64,000 nt of DNA from Pseudomonas sp. 6D_7.1_Bac1. Its GTDB lineage: Bacteria > Pseudomonadota > Gammaproteobacteria > Pseudomonadales > Pseudomonadaceae. The stretch is from positions 124,001 through 188,000 of the forward strand of contig NZ_JANLNW010000080.1 of the NCBI RefSeq assembly GCF_025465945.1, given 5' to 3'. Within the stretch, counting starts at the first letter, position 1. Every line of letters starts with the position of its first letter. Position numbers and translations under genes: made by a program. Of the stretch, positions 36,204-44,118 are shown piece by piece. Under the pieces are notes generated by a model. That model made no database searches, was not told the DNA's origin, and was given only the letters and a program-made list of their open reading frames with translations.

Positions 36204-36695
36204 ATGCTCTATCTGTGCCTGAAGTACATCCACGTCATCGCCGCCATTTTCCTGTTCGGATTCGGCATGGGGTCTTACCTCTACCTGATCGCCGCCAGCC
36301 GCACGGCCAACCCTCAAGTGATCGCGCACGTGACCAGAATGGTTGTGCGGTTCGACACCTGGATTACCACACCGGCAGGCTTCATTCAGATCGCGACGGG
36401 CTACCTGCTGGTGAGGCTTGCCGGACTTTCACTGACCACGGAATGGGTTCTGACGTCGCTGATCATCTTCCTGTGCGTGGGTTCGCTTTGGCTTCCGGTG
36501 CTGGTGCTTCAGAAGCGGCTGCACGTGATGGCCTTGAGCGCGGTTGAGGCGGGGGTGGGGCTCGATGATGAGTACAAGTCCGTTTACAGGAAATGGTTCT
36601 GGATGGGGATTGCGGGTTTTTTGGGGATGTTTGTGATTGTGATGATTATGGTGACGAAGATGACGCCGAGGTACTGGGTTGAAGTGTTGGGGTAG
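36204..36695 (+). CDS. DUF2269 family integral membrane protein
   Basis: The product has 163 residues and four hydrophobic helices (about 5-28, 50-70, 82-105, 132-155). It opens MLYLCLKYIHVIAAIFLFG, with an early His in the first helix as in DUF2269. Function is unknown. It is translated together with the saccharopine-dehydrogenase-like protein, a pairing that recurs in pseudomonads and suggests that the two act together at the inner membrane. Confidence 0.85.
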   Translation: MLYLCLKYIHVIAAIFLFGFGMGSYLYLIAASRTANPQVIAHVTRMVVRFDTWITTPAGFIQIATGYLLVRLAGLSLTTEWVLTSLIIFLCVGSLWLPVLVLQKRLHVMALSAVEAGVGLDDEYKSVYRKWFWMGIAGFLGMFVIVMIMVTKMTPRYWVEVLG

Positions 36696-36794
36696 GAGGG
36701 CTGCTTGAGCGTTCCTTCAGTTAGGCGAATGGCTCATGAAAGGTCCAGGACCGTATCAACACAGGTCCTACATCAACCTGAGAATCCCTCACCT

Positions 36795-37066
36795 TGCCCC
36801 CTGATTGGATGAAGCTTATAGTCCGCCCCGTCGCCCAAATGGCGATTCAGGTTTGGCGACCTGATCACAGAGAATGCGAGGGCTATCCGCTTTATTGCAG
36901 GGGCCAACGCACCCGCAAAGCCGCTTTCCATGGCGGCTGTGCGCGGGAGACCTTTGGGTCTGCCGGTGTTCTCTGTGCCGGTTCGCCAACCTGCGCACAG
37001 CTGCCACCCAATCGTTTGGCGACGACTGTGTGACGGCCTTGAGCCAATCAAACAGAGATCTTCAAA
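36795..37066 (+). promoter_or_regulatory. Highly structured 5' leader of a small DUF3077/DUF6124-like gene
   Basis: At least three hairpins can be drawn in tandem. The first is CCCGC..GCCGC closing with GGCGGC..GCGCGGG (36912-36947). The second is AGACC-TTTG-GGTCT (36948-36961). The third is a long stem CTGTGCCGGTT paired with AACCTGCGCACAG (36973-37000). The stretch lies immediately before a small gene and keeps no long open frame of its own. I recall very similar sequence before small DUF3077-type genes in many pseudomonads, consistent with a conserved regulatory RNA or leader. Confidence 0.6.
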
Positions 37067-37339
37067 ATGAATAGATACATGCCCCTCACCGGAATCGACC
37101 TGATCCCGGCCTCCCTGCTGATCGACACCCAAGTCCCACTCGACGTGCTGCAAGCCACCGCCGACTACCGCATCCGCACGGTCACTCAGGTGCTGGAAAA
37201 TATCGCTTTTCGTGCCGACATCGAGAGCGACACAGTGGTACTGGCCGACTTCGCCAAGCTGCTGGCCATTCCGTTGCGCGATGGGTGTGACGTGATGGAT
37301 GTGATCGGCAGACGCTTGCGGGCGCAGGCGTCGAAGTGA
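37067..37339 (+). CDS. Small DUF3077/DUF6124-like protein
   Basis: The product has 90 residues, with VPLDVLQATADYRIRTVTQV in the first half and a C-terminal helix AKLLAIPLRDGCDVMDVIGR. It fits the short helical proteins named DUF3077/DUF6124 that occur in multiple copies in Pseudomonas genomes. There is no signal peptide or membrane segment. Function is unknown. It is preceded by the structured leader described at 36795-37066, which is the main clue to its regulation. Confidence 0.65.
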   Translation: MNRYMPLTGIDLIPASLLIDTQVPLDVLQATADYRIRTVTQVLENIAFRADIESDTVVLADFAKLLAIPLRDGCDVMDVIGRRLRAQASK

Positions 37340-38028
37340 ATGAAAACGGGCGCTCTAAAGGCGTAATGCGAGTCCGTTAAGCGTTTAAAAGATCGCAGCC
37401 TGCACCCGCCGAAAGTCTCCGGTTTACTAAGCCCTGAAGGCGCTCGTTTTGTTTGTCGGAGGATGCGAGCGACGCTTGCACAAAAAGGGATTTATTTTAG
37501 TAAAAACAGACTAGGAGATTTCATCTGGCTAACGCTCTTGGCAAAGGTATTTCATCACCAACGGCGACAACCGACCCAGGCTGTGTGAAAACGCATGCAC
37601 CGTTTTGAAGTCTGCGTTGCTACGTAAAGTCTGCCAGCGTTTGGTTAGCCAGTAGACCACCTGCAATTTACGTAGGAACGCGACTTTCGTTCCGATTCTG
37701 ACTGTCAAACTTGCTCTAAAACGTTTTCATACAGCCTGGACCCATAGTGGACACTCGCGCTACCGGGCTAAAGCGGCCACCGAGACGGGTGTGGCCGGAT
37801 TCCTCCGCAGCCAGGCGATTACTTTCCAGGAGCCCCATTCTTTCGAAGATCGCCTTCCAGGCACAGCACAGCACAGGGCATTGCCTTGCCTGCAGCCAGA
37901 TCCAGTGCTTAGCGAGATTCCTGCCGTTTTTTGGCGGCTGAGTGTAGAAAGCGAATAGTTGGGTGAGCGTACAATGTTACCTGTGGCGGCTTGCGCCCAC
38001 CACCCATAACAACGCAAGGATGCTGTGC
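37340..38028. other. Intergenic start of the accessory island
   Basis: No normal gene is seen. The stretch contains the inverted-repeat element at 37576-37739 and otherwise scrambled sequence with several short frames lacking ribosome-binding sites. It marks the transition from the conserved chromosome to the nuclease genes. Confidence 0.5.
37576..37739 (-). mobile_element. 164-bp MITE-like inverted-repeat element
   Basis: The ends are CCAGGCTGTGTGAAAACG and, inverted, CCAGGCTGTATGAAAACG, matching at 17 of 18 positions. No clear target duplication is visible at the flanks. On the minus strand the interior is open without stop for about 60 codons (ending VMKYLCQER) but lacks an ATG start. It looks like a non-autonomous transposon derivative. 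I recall related sequence as a dispersed repeat in pseudomonads, unverified. Confidence 0.55.
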
Positions 38029-39096
38029 ATGACGAAAAGTGTATTAGGACTGTTCGATGACGAAGACGAGCTTCGTGACCATTTGGCTCAAAACCTGACG
38101 ATCATTGAATCGGGGCTTCGCCTGATCAGGACGAATTTCGTCGTAGATAATCCCCTCGGTGTCGGCGGCGCCTTCGATATCCTCGGCAGGGATCAGTTCG
38201 GCAATTTCGTGATCATAGAGGTCAAGCGCAGTGACCAGGCTGCGAGGCAGGCCCTACATGAGCTCAGCAAGTACATCGCGCTATTCATGGAAGACCAGAA
38301 GGTAGACAGCCACAAAATCCGGTGCTTCGTTGTGTCCACGCACTGGCATGAACTCGATGTCCCGCTGTCACTCTTCAAGGATTCCTGTCCTGTGGAGGTC
38401 AAGGGGTTCGAGGTCACTGCGGTTGGGAAGACCGTAATCACTAAGGAGAGACCCCTGCCAAAGGTAAGCCTGGAGTCGCGCTTATCTCCAGACATGCGAT
38501 TCAGTTTCTTCGATTCCGCCGAGCGCCAGCAGGACTTTTGTGATGATCTGCAGAAGGCCTTACGCGGCGTCCCGCACGTACGCGCGGCGTTGATCGTAAT
38601 GGAACCGATCGCTGACCGTGAGCGCATGTGCTTGCTATGCGCGTGGCGAGTACCAGACATAGCGCTGGCCGACGTGAAAGCACTGATCTTCAACCCCGAC
38701 TTTCAGGAGGAGCATTATTTGTTTCTAGGATGGGAACTTGAGACGGATCTTTGTGATTGGCTGGAGGACCAGAGCGACAAGGCCAGTTTTGTCTTCGCCT
38801 CAGACTCGCGGGCAACGCCAGAAAAGGTCGAGAACTACAAGTCGCATCACCGGTATACCCAGCTCGTTAAGCTCGGAGACTGGCCACGCAATGACTTGGT
38901 GAACGATCTGGATGAAGTCATGCGCTGCTTAGTGGCTAAGGACGTCTCCGCGAAATCGAGCCGGGCGAACCAGCATCACTTCGCAAAGACCTCCAGTAAA
39001 TCCACCGGCAAGGCGTGGGATTATGCATCCGGTGCATTTGAGGAGTTTATCGGGCACAACGAGTTCTGGCTGTCGATGTATAAGCAGCTGGAGTAG
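38029..39096 (+). CDS. PD-(D/E)XK nuclease of NucS/DUF91-like type
   Basis: The product has 355 residues. The N-terminal third carries a PD-(D/E)XK core: GGAFDILGRDQFGNFVIIEVKRSD gives Asp50, Glu64 and Lys66, followed by Gln74 in QALHELSKYI, the arrangement of NucS and RecB-like nucleases. The rest, including DFCDDLQKALRGVPHVRAAL, is not recognised and may recognise DNA or a partner. Start ATG 38029 has AAGGA about ten bases upstream. The next gene starts nine bases after the stop, so the pair is translated together. Its place beside other nuclease and NTPase genes suggests an antiviral or DNA-surveillance job; that is inference. Confidence 0.75.
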   Translation: MTKSVLGLFDDEDELRDHLAQNLTIIESGLRLIRTNFVVDNPLGVGGAFDILGRDQFGNFVIIEVKRSDQAARQALHELSKYIALFMEDQKVDSHKIRCFVVSTHWHELDVPLSLFKDSCPVEVKGFEVTAVGKTVITKERPLPKVSLESRLSPDMRFSFFDSAERQQDFCDDLQKALRGVPHVRAALIVMEPIADRERMCLLCAWRVPDIALADVKALIFNPDFQEEHYLFLGWELETDLCDWLEDQSDKASFVFASDSRATPEKVENYKSHHRYTQLVKLGDWPRNDLVNDLDEVMRCLVAKDVSAKSSRANQHHFAKTSSKSTGKAWDYASGAFEEFIGHNEFWLSMYKQLE

Positions 39097-39105
39097 GAGA
39101 TTCCG

Positions 39106-39585
39106 GTGGACGCGATCGTTCAGTTCGGTGGCTTTCACATGCGCCATTTCTACTATGCAGTGCATCAAGCAGTGGAATATCCGGAAGCGGAATTGTCTAC
39201 GTTTGGCGTAACCATCACCTGTGGTGATGATCTGCATGTCAATGTTGTCGGTGGCTGGCTCTGGGACGGAGTGACCCGGCCCGGTAATGCACGCGCAAAC
39301 ATCGAACAGACGTATGGTTGCGTGGCATCCTTGTGGGTCCTTCTCCACAGCGCGGTAGATCAGCGCCGGTACGATTCCGTAAACAGCGAACACGGCTTTT
39401 TCCCCTACGTTGCCGTCGAGGACAGGAAAGCGGGCTCGTTCAAACTATACGGTCCGGCCGAGGCGCCTACCCATGCCAGCCTGGCGCAGGGACTAAAAGC
39501 GTTCGTAACGGCTAATCCTGACTACTGCCATGAGGTCTCGCAGTGTTTGGAGCCAATCCCACGTAATTTTGCGAGCTTCGATTGA
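39106..39585 (+). CDS. Unknown protein coupled to the PD-(D/E)XK nuclease
   Basis: The product has 159 residues, with a GTG start preceded by GGAGAT. It is acidic, apparently soluble and rich in aromatic residues (GGFHMRHFYYAVHQAVEYPE, GGWLWDGVTRPGN). No membrane segment, signal peptide or recognised family is seen. Nine bases separate it from the nuclease gene, so it is probably a partner, for example an immunity, regulatory or specificity factor. Its end converges with a DUF4238 remnant on the other strand. Confidence 0.7.
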   Translation: MDAIVQFGGFHMRHFYYAVHQAVEYPEAELSTFGVTITCGDDLHVNVVGGWLWDGVTRPGNARANIEQTYGCVASLWVLLHSAVDQRRYDSVNSEHGFFPYVAVEDRKAGSFKLYGPAEAPTHASLAQGLKAFVTANPDYCHEVSQCLEPIPRNFASFD

Positions 39586-39589
39586 AGCT

Positions 39590-39714
39590 AGGTGCCACAT
39601 CGACTTCTGAGCCCATGGTATCCGTTCAACTGGCTGCTGGCAGAATCGGTCATTCGCCCACTGTTTCAGGTAGAGCTTCGGTACATAGCGGTTGTCTTTA
39701 CGCAGCTGCTGCAT
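39590..39714 (-). pseudogene. DUF4238 protein, N-terminal remnant
   Basis: On the minus strand a frame from ATG 39714 reads MQQLRKDNRYVPKLYLKQWA, the typical opening of DUF4238 proteins (the YVPxxYLKxWA signature). It continues to about AQKSMWHLASIE and then runs into the antisense of the 39106-39585 gene. Family members are usually 250-300 residues, so more than 80 percent is missing. DUF4238 genes are frequent in defence and mobile regions. Confidence 0.6.
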
Positions 39715-39975
39715 TGCCAGATTTCGCCAATATGAAGAGTTAGGTCCAACGCAATCATATCTGCTATACGCAGACGAGCTGGCACCTACCTTGGAGCTAA
39801 TGTATATCTGCTATCGGCCAGAGGCTGCCGTTTGAGGAGGGGCGGCATTCGGCCAACCCCGGTCTTAGCGTTGAATGAATCGCCCTAATTCGTCTATAGC
39901 TTGGCAAGGAGCCTTCATATCGTGCGGTAATGGACGCCCAACCGGAGAACAGGCTTCTAAACAAAGCAAAGCGCA
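39715..39975. other. Intergenic stretch, no gene seen
   Basis: The 261 bp between the DUF4238 remnant and the end of the large NTPase gene hold no supported feature. The upstream part of the DUF4238 gene should have its promoter here but none is clear. Confidence 0.4.
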
Positions 39976-42900
39976 TTATTCAAAACTTTCTTCCTGCTCC
40001 CGATCACGTTTCCGTTCCTTCTCAATCCAAAGATCAAGATCAGGAAGCAACTCATCAATCCAGCGGCGTACTTCCGCATGTGGGGTATCTCGAAACATGA
40101 GCATCTTCGACCGGCGTCGAACCAAAATATCGGCTAGTGGCCCCATCCAGCTCCGAGGCTGCAAACGCGTCCAGTAGCTTCCGAGAAAGGCGTGTTTGTC
40201 CGGCGCATACACGAGCAGCTCCAAGAGAGTCGGGTTCAAGTCATCGCTTTCTTCGCCATGCTTACGCGCAAACATCGGGATGGCTTGACCAAGCAGTGGG
40301 TATCGTAATGTGGCATCCATGTCTGCCCACTGACGAAGAACCACCGAATCGATATCTTCAACTGGAGTATCAAAACTGAAATGTACTTCGAAGAACGCTG
40401 CGGTTCCGGGCGTAACCCCGTGGAGCAGAAACACGTCCAATGCGATGAAGGTCTGAGTCTTGAACAACCCTTTGAGCACATAACTCACATCATGGGGAGA
40501 AAGATGAAACGACTCAATGGCGTCGCAAAGGTGTATACAAATATCACGCGCAGTCTCTTCACCCTCACTGCCTGAGCAGCAAATGCAAACTACCGTTTGC
40601 ATACCGAAATCGCGTAGCTGCCCTTTTTGGCTGAAATCGGCGCGGCGTAAAAGATCCCGACCGGCCTCAATCAGTGACTGGTTCCATAGCTGACCATTCT
40701 CTCGGTCTCGATAGAAATGCATATGTAGAATGTCGAGTGCGATCTCCACGCCGTCTGACAATTTGGCGATATCGAAAAGGAGTGCGCTGAGTTCTTCGGA
40801 AGGCGAGTCTACGACAACACCATTAGCGATACTGTAGAAGTCCGCAGCTAGGAGTACGTCCTTGCCAATTGCGCGTTGTAACCGTTCGATACCATCTTTA
40901 TCAATTCCGACGCGTGCTTGGAGATAAGGCAGGCTTGACCCAAGATCGCGATCATCAATAGCTGCCTCCAGTACCGACGATGTGAACGTGATGTCCCGTC
41001 GGTGCGCTTGGTAGATGAAACCTCCGAGCACTGTTGCATTGCGCTTTTTTGGGTCGATTAACGCAAACTCAGCGACTAGTTCGTGCCACATGGCAAGTAG
41101 ATCAACCGCCCCTTCGGCAAGGCCGAGACCGCATTCAAAGGCGCGTTGCTGATTCGGTCCAGGTAGGAGTTCAACGATAAATTGCTTACGCGTCTCGGAG
41201 TCTTGGGCCAACAAGCGTCCTACCTCCTGAGCCATCTGTGAAGCCTTATGCCACGGCCGCATCACGTCGTCATCGGGGTCGCCATCGACGATGTCCCATC
41301 CGCTGTTCGAGCCGTTCAGCACCACAGCACGTGCCTGATGCAGAAGATCGGACGGTTTCAACCGCTGGATGATTGTTTCGAGCTTTGCTCTGACGTCAGC
41401 AGGCATCGCCTTACCTTCGAAACGAAGCGCAGCGCGAAAGCCAAGCCAACCTTCAATCCAAGGTTTTTTCTTCGCGAAAGCGGCGGCGGCGCATTCGAGC
41501 GCTTCATGACAGGCATCTATGGCCCAAAGCTCGCGAACTCTGCGCGCGAGGATTTTAGGGGCTTCATCAATGCCCTGTGAAAGATCTACAACGAGCGCAA
41601 TGGCGGCGTTATACCAGTCCCCAACATCCCTGTTGACCTTCGGACACCATCCCCAGTCACGCGGACGGGCACCGAAGTCGAAGTTGCTCGATGAAGTGAA
41701 ATGACCTGTGCTCAGCAGTGCATCGAGAGTGATTGATGCACAGCGGCGTTGCTCCGGGTCAATTGACGTCGCCAATCGCCGGACGACGTCACATCGCTGG
41801 GCCGGCAGGGCCTGTGTTCCGGATAAGTACAAATGAAAAAGTTCGGCAAACGCATCTCGCGCAGAATTACTCTTGTTGCCTTCGGGCTCGATGCCTACAA
41901 AGCGTGCAAGCAACATCGCTGCGCGCTCGAACATTTGTGGATCGTAACCAAGTTTCTTGATAAGACGGATCCACTGCCAGCGGTCTGAAGAATTGGGCGC
42001 CAGTATCAGTTCACCATTGGAACTATTCAGTTCGCGTTCAATTCTCGCGAGCACCGCTTCAGGAGCGACCGGCGCTATATTGGTGATGATCTGGAGCCCG
42101 TCCTTGCCCAACGAGAAAAGATCTCCTAGCGGGCCGTCTACGCGGAGCCATCGGGCGACTGTTGCCTGGGGCTCGGCGCTGTCGTGAAGAAAACCTAGCC
42201 GCCGTGAGAGCGACTTCTGCATCCGCGGTGTCAGAGAAGCGCAAAAACGATCGAATTCCTCCGGGGGTATTCTTTCCAGTGCGGATGTAGCCAAGGAGTT
42301 GGCAATCGCATGGGGTAATATCGCGCGCCACCGGCCGCGCGACTGGGCGATACCGCGACGACCCAGCCTAATAAGCGCCGCATACATAGCATGTGCGCTG
42401 ATAGAACGGATGTTTCCGATGTTTGCCAGTTCGCCGTTGCTCGAACTGTCTTCACCATCCACCGAATAGAGGAGAGAGAGATCCTCGGCCACAAGGAGTA
42501 GGCCTTGATCGGGTTCGTTGCGTTGCTGGAAGATTCGCTCAAATAGGTCGCGACTCTTAAGCTTGCCTAGGGTTTCGCCTTTACCCAGTGTGTCGGCGAT
42601 CGCCCGCGCAACGCGAAAATTGCCATCGCTGAAGTCTGCTATCGTGCTCCGGTCGACCTGCGAGACATTGGGGAAGGAGTGTTTAAGCCATTGTGAAACC
42701 AGTTCGGTTGACGCTGATTGCAGGCGGAAAACTTCGGTCCGTTCGGGTTCATCATCGCCGACGTCATACTCAATAGTCAGCAGACTGACATTGCTCGTGC
42801 TATCAGAACAGATGCGGGCTAGCTCGCTGTGAGTGGCTGGATTGCAATTGTCTACCACGAGAACGGCGCGATGACCTCGCATGATGAGTTGACGCGCCAT

Positions 42901-43506
42901 ATCCCGAGCCGTTGGATCGGTCTCTACCGAATAATCAGTGTAAACCGCGAGGCTAGGGTCCAGTGGCTCCGACCCAACTTGACTCTCGAAAAGGGCCTGC
43001 ACCAATCGCGTCTTGCCGAGCCCCGACAAACCGACTAATCGAATGCATTGTCCTGGAGTGCGTAAGGTCTCGCGAAGCTTTGCGATCCCTTCGCCGATAG
43101 TCAGTTGTAGTCCTTCTCGCGATCTCTCATCCGTTAGACATGCCTTATCGTCGAAAAGATATGTGCTGGGCTCGTCCACCGTCGTCCCGACCCAATTGCC
43201 GATGCTGCTCCACCCTGCTAGGCGCAGACCGACCCGTAAACGAACCCATGCCACGATGCCCGGATATTCGTTGACCCAGGTGGCCAACCGGTCCCGATCG
43301 TAGAAGTCAGTGTGAAGCTTTTGGGCATCGACAAGATCGTGGAGCTGTTCGCGGATCGCCTTACGTCGATCCGCCAGCGGCTTGTCGGCGACTGACCCTT
43401 GGGCGCTCACAATGATGTATGAGCCGGATGCCGCCGCAAGTTCGCCGATTACAGGTCGCAATGTGCCTTCGGGGCGCATCTCGTCGCGAATCGCACTGGC
43501 TGGCAT
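39976..43506 (-). CDS. STAND-like P-loop NTPase with helical C-terminal region (3' part of broken gene)
   Basis: This is 1176 residues in one uninterrupted frame. Residues 1-75 complete the nuclease domain (YIIVSAQGSVADKPLADRR). Walker A GLSGLGKT is at 159-166 and Walker B at about 214-220 (AVLVVDN). Winged-helix-like and arginine-finger regions probably follow to about 450. The remaining 700 residues are helical, without a named repeat, ending in a highly charged tail. An ATG at the start of this frame has no good ribosome-binding site, so expression would depend on reinitiation near the frameshift. If made, it would be an NTPase without its nuclease core. Confidence 0.7.
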   Translation of the reverse strand: MPASAIRDEMRPEGTLRPVIGELAAASGSYIIVSAQGSVADKPLADRRKAIREQLHDLVDAQKLHTDFYDRDRLATWVNEYPGIVAWVRLRVGLRLAGWSSIGNWVGTTVDEPSTYLFDDKACLTDERSREGLQLTIGEGIAKLRETLRTPGQCIRLVGLSGLGKTRLVQALFESQVGSEPLDPSLAVYTDYSVETDPTARDMARQLIMRGHRAVLVVDNCNPATHSELARICSDSTSNVSLLTIEYDVGDDEPERTEVFRLQSASTELVSQWLKHSFPNVSQVDRSTIADFSDGNFRVARAIADTLGKGETLGKLKSRDLFERIFQQRNEPDQGLLLVAEDLSLLYSVDGEDSSSNGELANIGNIRSISAHAMYAALIRLGRRGIAQSRGRWRAILPHAIANSLATSALERIPPEEFDRFCASLTPRMQKSLSRRLGFLHDSAEPQATVARWLRVDGPLGDLFSLGKDGLQIITNIAPVAPEAVLARIERELNSSNGELILAPNSSDRWQWIRLIKKLGYDPQMFERAAMLLARFVGIEPEGNKSNSARDAFAELFHLYLSGTQALPAQRCDVVRRLATSIDPEQRRCASITLDALLSTGHFTSSSNFDFGARPRDWGWCPKVNRDVGDWYNAAIALVVDLSQGIDEAPKILARRVRELWAIDACHEALECAAAAFAKKKPWIEGWLGFRAALRFEGKAMPADVRAKLETIIQRLKPSDLLHQARAVVLNGSNSGWDIVDGDPDDDVMRPWHKASQMAQEVGRLLAQDSETRKQFIVELLPGPNQQRAFECGLGLAEGAVDLLAMWHELVAEFALIDPKKRNATVLGGFIYQAHRRDITFTSSVLEAAIDDRDLGSSLPYLQARVGIDKDGIERLQRAIGKDVLLAADFYSIANGVVVDSPSEELSALLFDIAKLSDGVEIALDILHMHFYRDRENGQLWNQSLIEAGRDLLRRADFSQKGQLRDFGMQTVVCICCSGSEGEETARDICIHLCDAIESFHLSPHDVSYVLKGLFKTQTFIALDVFLLHGVTPGTAAFFEVHFSFDTPVEDIDSVVLRQWADMDATLRYPLLGQAIPMFARKHGEESDDLNPTLLELLVYAPDKHAFLGSYWTRLQPRSWMGPLADILVRRRSKMLMFRDTPHAEVRRWIDELLPDLDLWIEKERKRDREQEESFE

Positions 43507-43736
43507 ACCTGAAAACCAGTGAGCGCCCGTGGTACGAAGTCGGGCTTTGCAATTGCACTAGGGCACTCAACGCGAACATCGAGTCCACCGTCTGCAGCGT
43601 CTTGGTTACCACCAGCGGTCACGGACGAGAGTGGGCAGCCTCGTGAGCGTAATTCTGACAACGCCAAACGCGCTACGAGAGTGCGTAGATCGCTGTCGCT
43701 CAAGTTCGCGATGTCGGTCCCTGTTATTTCGAACAT
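43449..43736 (-). CDS. N-terminal nuclease fragment of the broken STAND-type gene
   Basis: This is 95 residues, of which 1-77 belong to the nuclease domain (LSDSDLRTLVARLALSELRS, GGNQDAADGGLD). The last 18 (from CQPVRF) are out-of-frame translation of the following domain. The ATG at 43736 is the natural start of the full-length gene. Confidence 0.65.
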   Translation of the reverse strand: MFEITGTDIANLSDSDLRTLVARLALSELRSRGCPLSSVTAGGNQDAADGGLDVRVECPSAIAKPDFVPRALTGFQVCQPVRFATRCAPKAHCDL

Positions 43737-44118
43737 AGCTAACTACGACGTCCTGGTTAAATCTCATTAAGGCGATCATAACTGAGGATAGGAGCATTTA
43801 GTTTGTAACAAAGGTGAGCGCCAGCGGTGTAACAACTCACGCAAGCTAATGCCGCTCCACAGCCCAGTCTAGCTCAAGTGCTAATGACCACTTCTGGTCG
43901 TTTTCTGCCTGTTGCGACCGGTTGAATCCACAACCCAACGTAGACAGTGACATAAACACACGGATTGCCCCGGTGACGCCTGTCGTTGGGGGGGAGCAGG
44001 GGCGATAGCCCCATTGTGGAGATTTGGCGACTCGGGAATGCGGAAACTGTCCTACAGTTTGTGGGTTGTCGGCCATCCGACACGACGTTCCCCTTCCTTA
44101 AAACAAGAGAATCGACTT
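43737..44118. other. Intergenic stretch before ggt
   Basis: This is the end of the accessory island and the leader of ggt. No gene is supported; frames on both strands are short and lack ribosome-binding sites. It contains a small hairpin around GGGGCGATAGCCCC near 44002 and the tandem hairpins described at 44044-44082. Confidence 0.5.
44044..44082 (+). promoter_or_regulatory. Tandem perfect hairpins in the ggt leader
   Basis: AAACTGT-CCT-ACAGTTT (44044-44060) is followed six bases later by TGTCGG-CCAT-CCGACA (44067-44082), 36 bp before the ggt start. No T-run follows. They may be a leader structure or a REP-like unit. Confidence 0.5.

Larger units (their letters stand above)
39976..43736 (-). 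pseudogene. Nuclease-STAND-type NTPase gene, broken by a frameshifting deletion
   Basis: Two minus-strand frames fit one protein of about 1270 residues. The first (from 43736) is an Mrr/PD-(D/E)XK-like nuclease N-terminus with GGNQDAADGGLDVRVE (Asp53) and then TGFQV, where a K should follow as the catalytic Q-x-K. The second resumes at MPASAIRDEMRPEG (43506) and holds YIIVSAQGSVADKPLADR, the Walker A GLSGLGKT, Walker B AVLVVDN and a long helical C-terminal region. The joint has lost an estimated 3n+1 bases (perhaps 10 or 13), including the catalytic Lys codon. The layout, nuclease plus NTPase plus helical-repeat sensor, resembles antiviral STAND proteins (AVAST type). It is likely inactive as a nuclease. 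Confidence 0.8.

Noticed and set aside
36816..37153. Frames on both strands across the structured leader
   Set aside because: They overlap strong hairpins, have no ribosome-binding sites and read as a by-product of the repeat-rich leader.
37747..38017. Short frames on both strands before the nuclease gene
   Set aside because: They lack start signals and family resemblance; one may be transposon debris but I could not identify it.
43449..43510. Programmed ribosomal frameshift joining the two parts of the STAND-type gene
   Set aside because: No slippery heptamer or downstream pseudoknot is visible, and the catalytic Lys codon itself is missing, which a frameshift would not restore.
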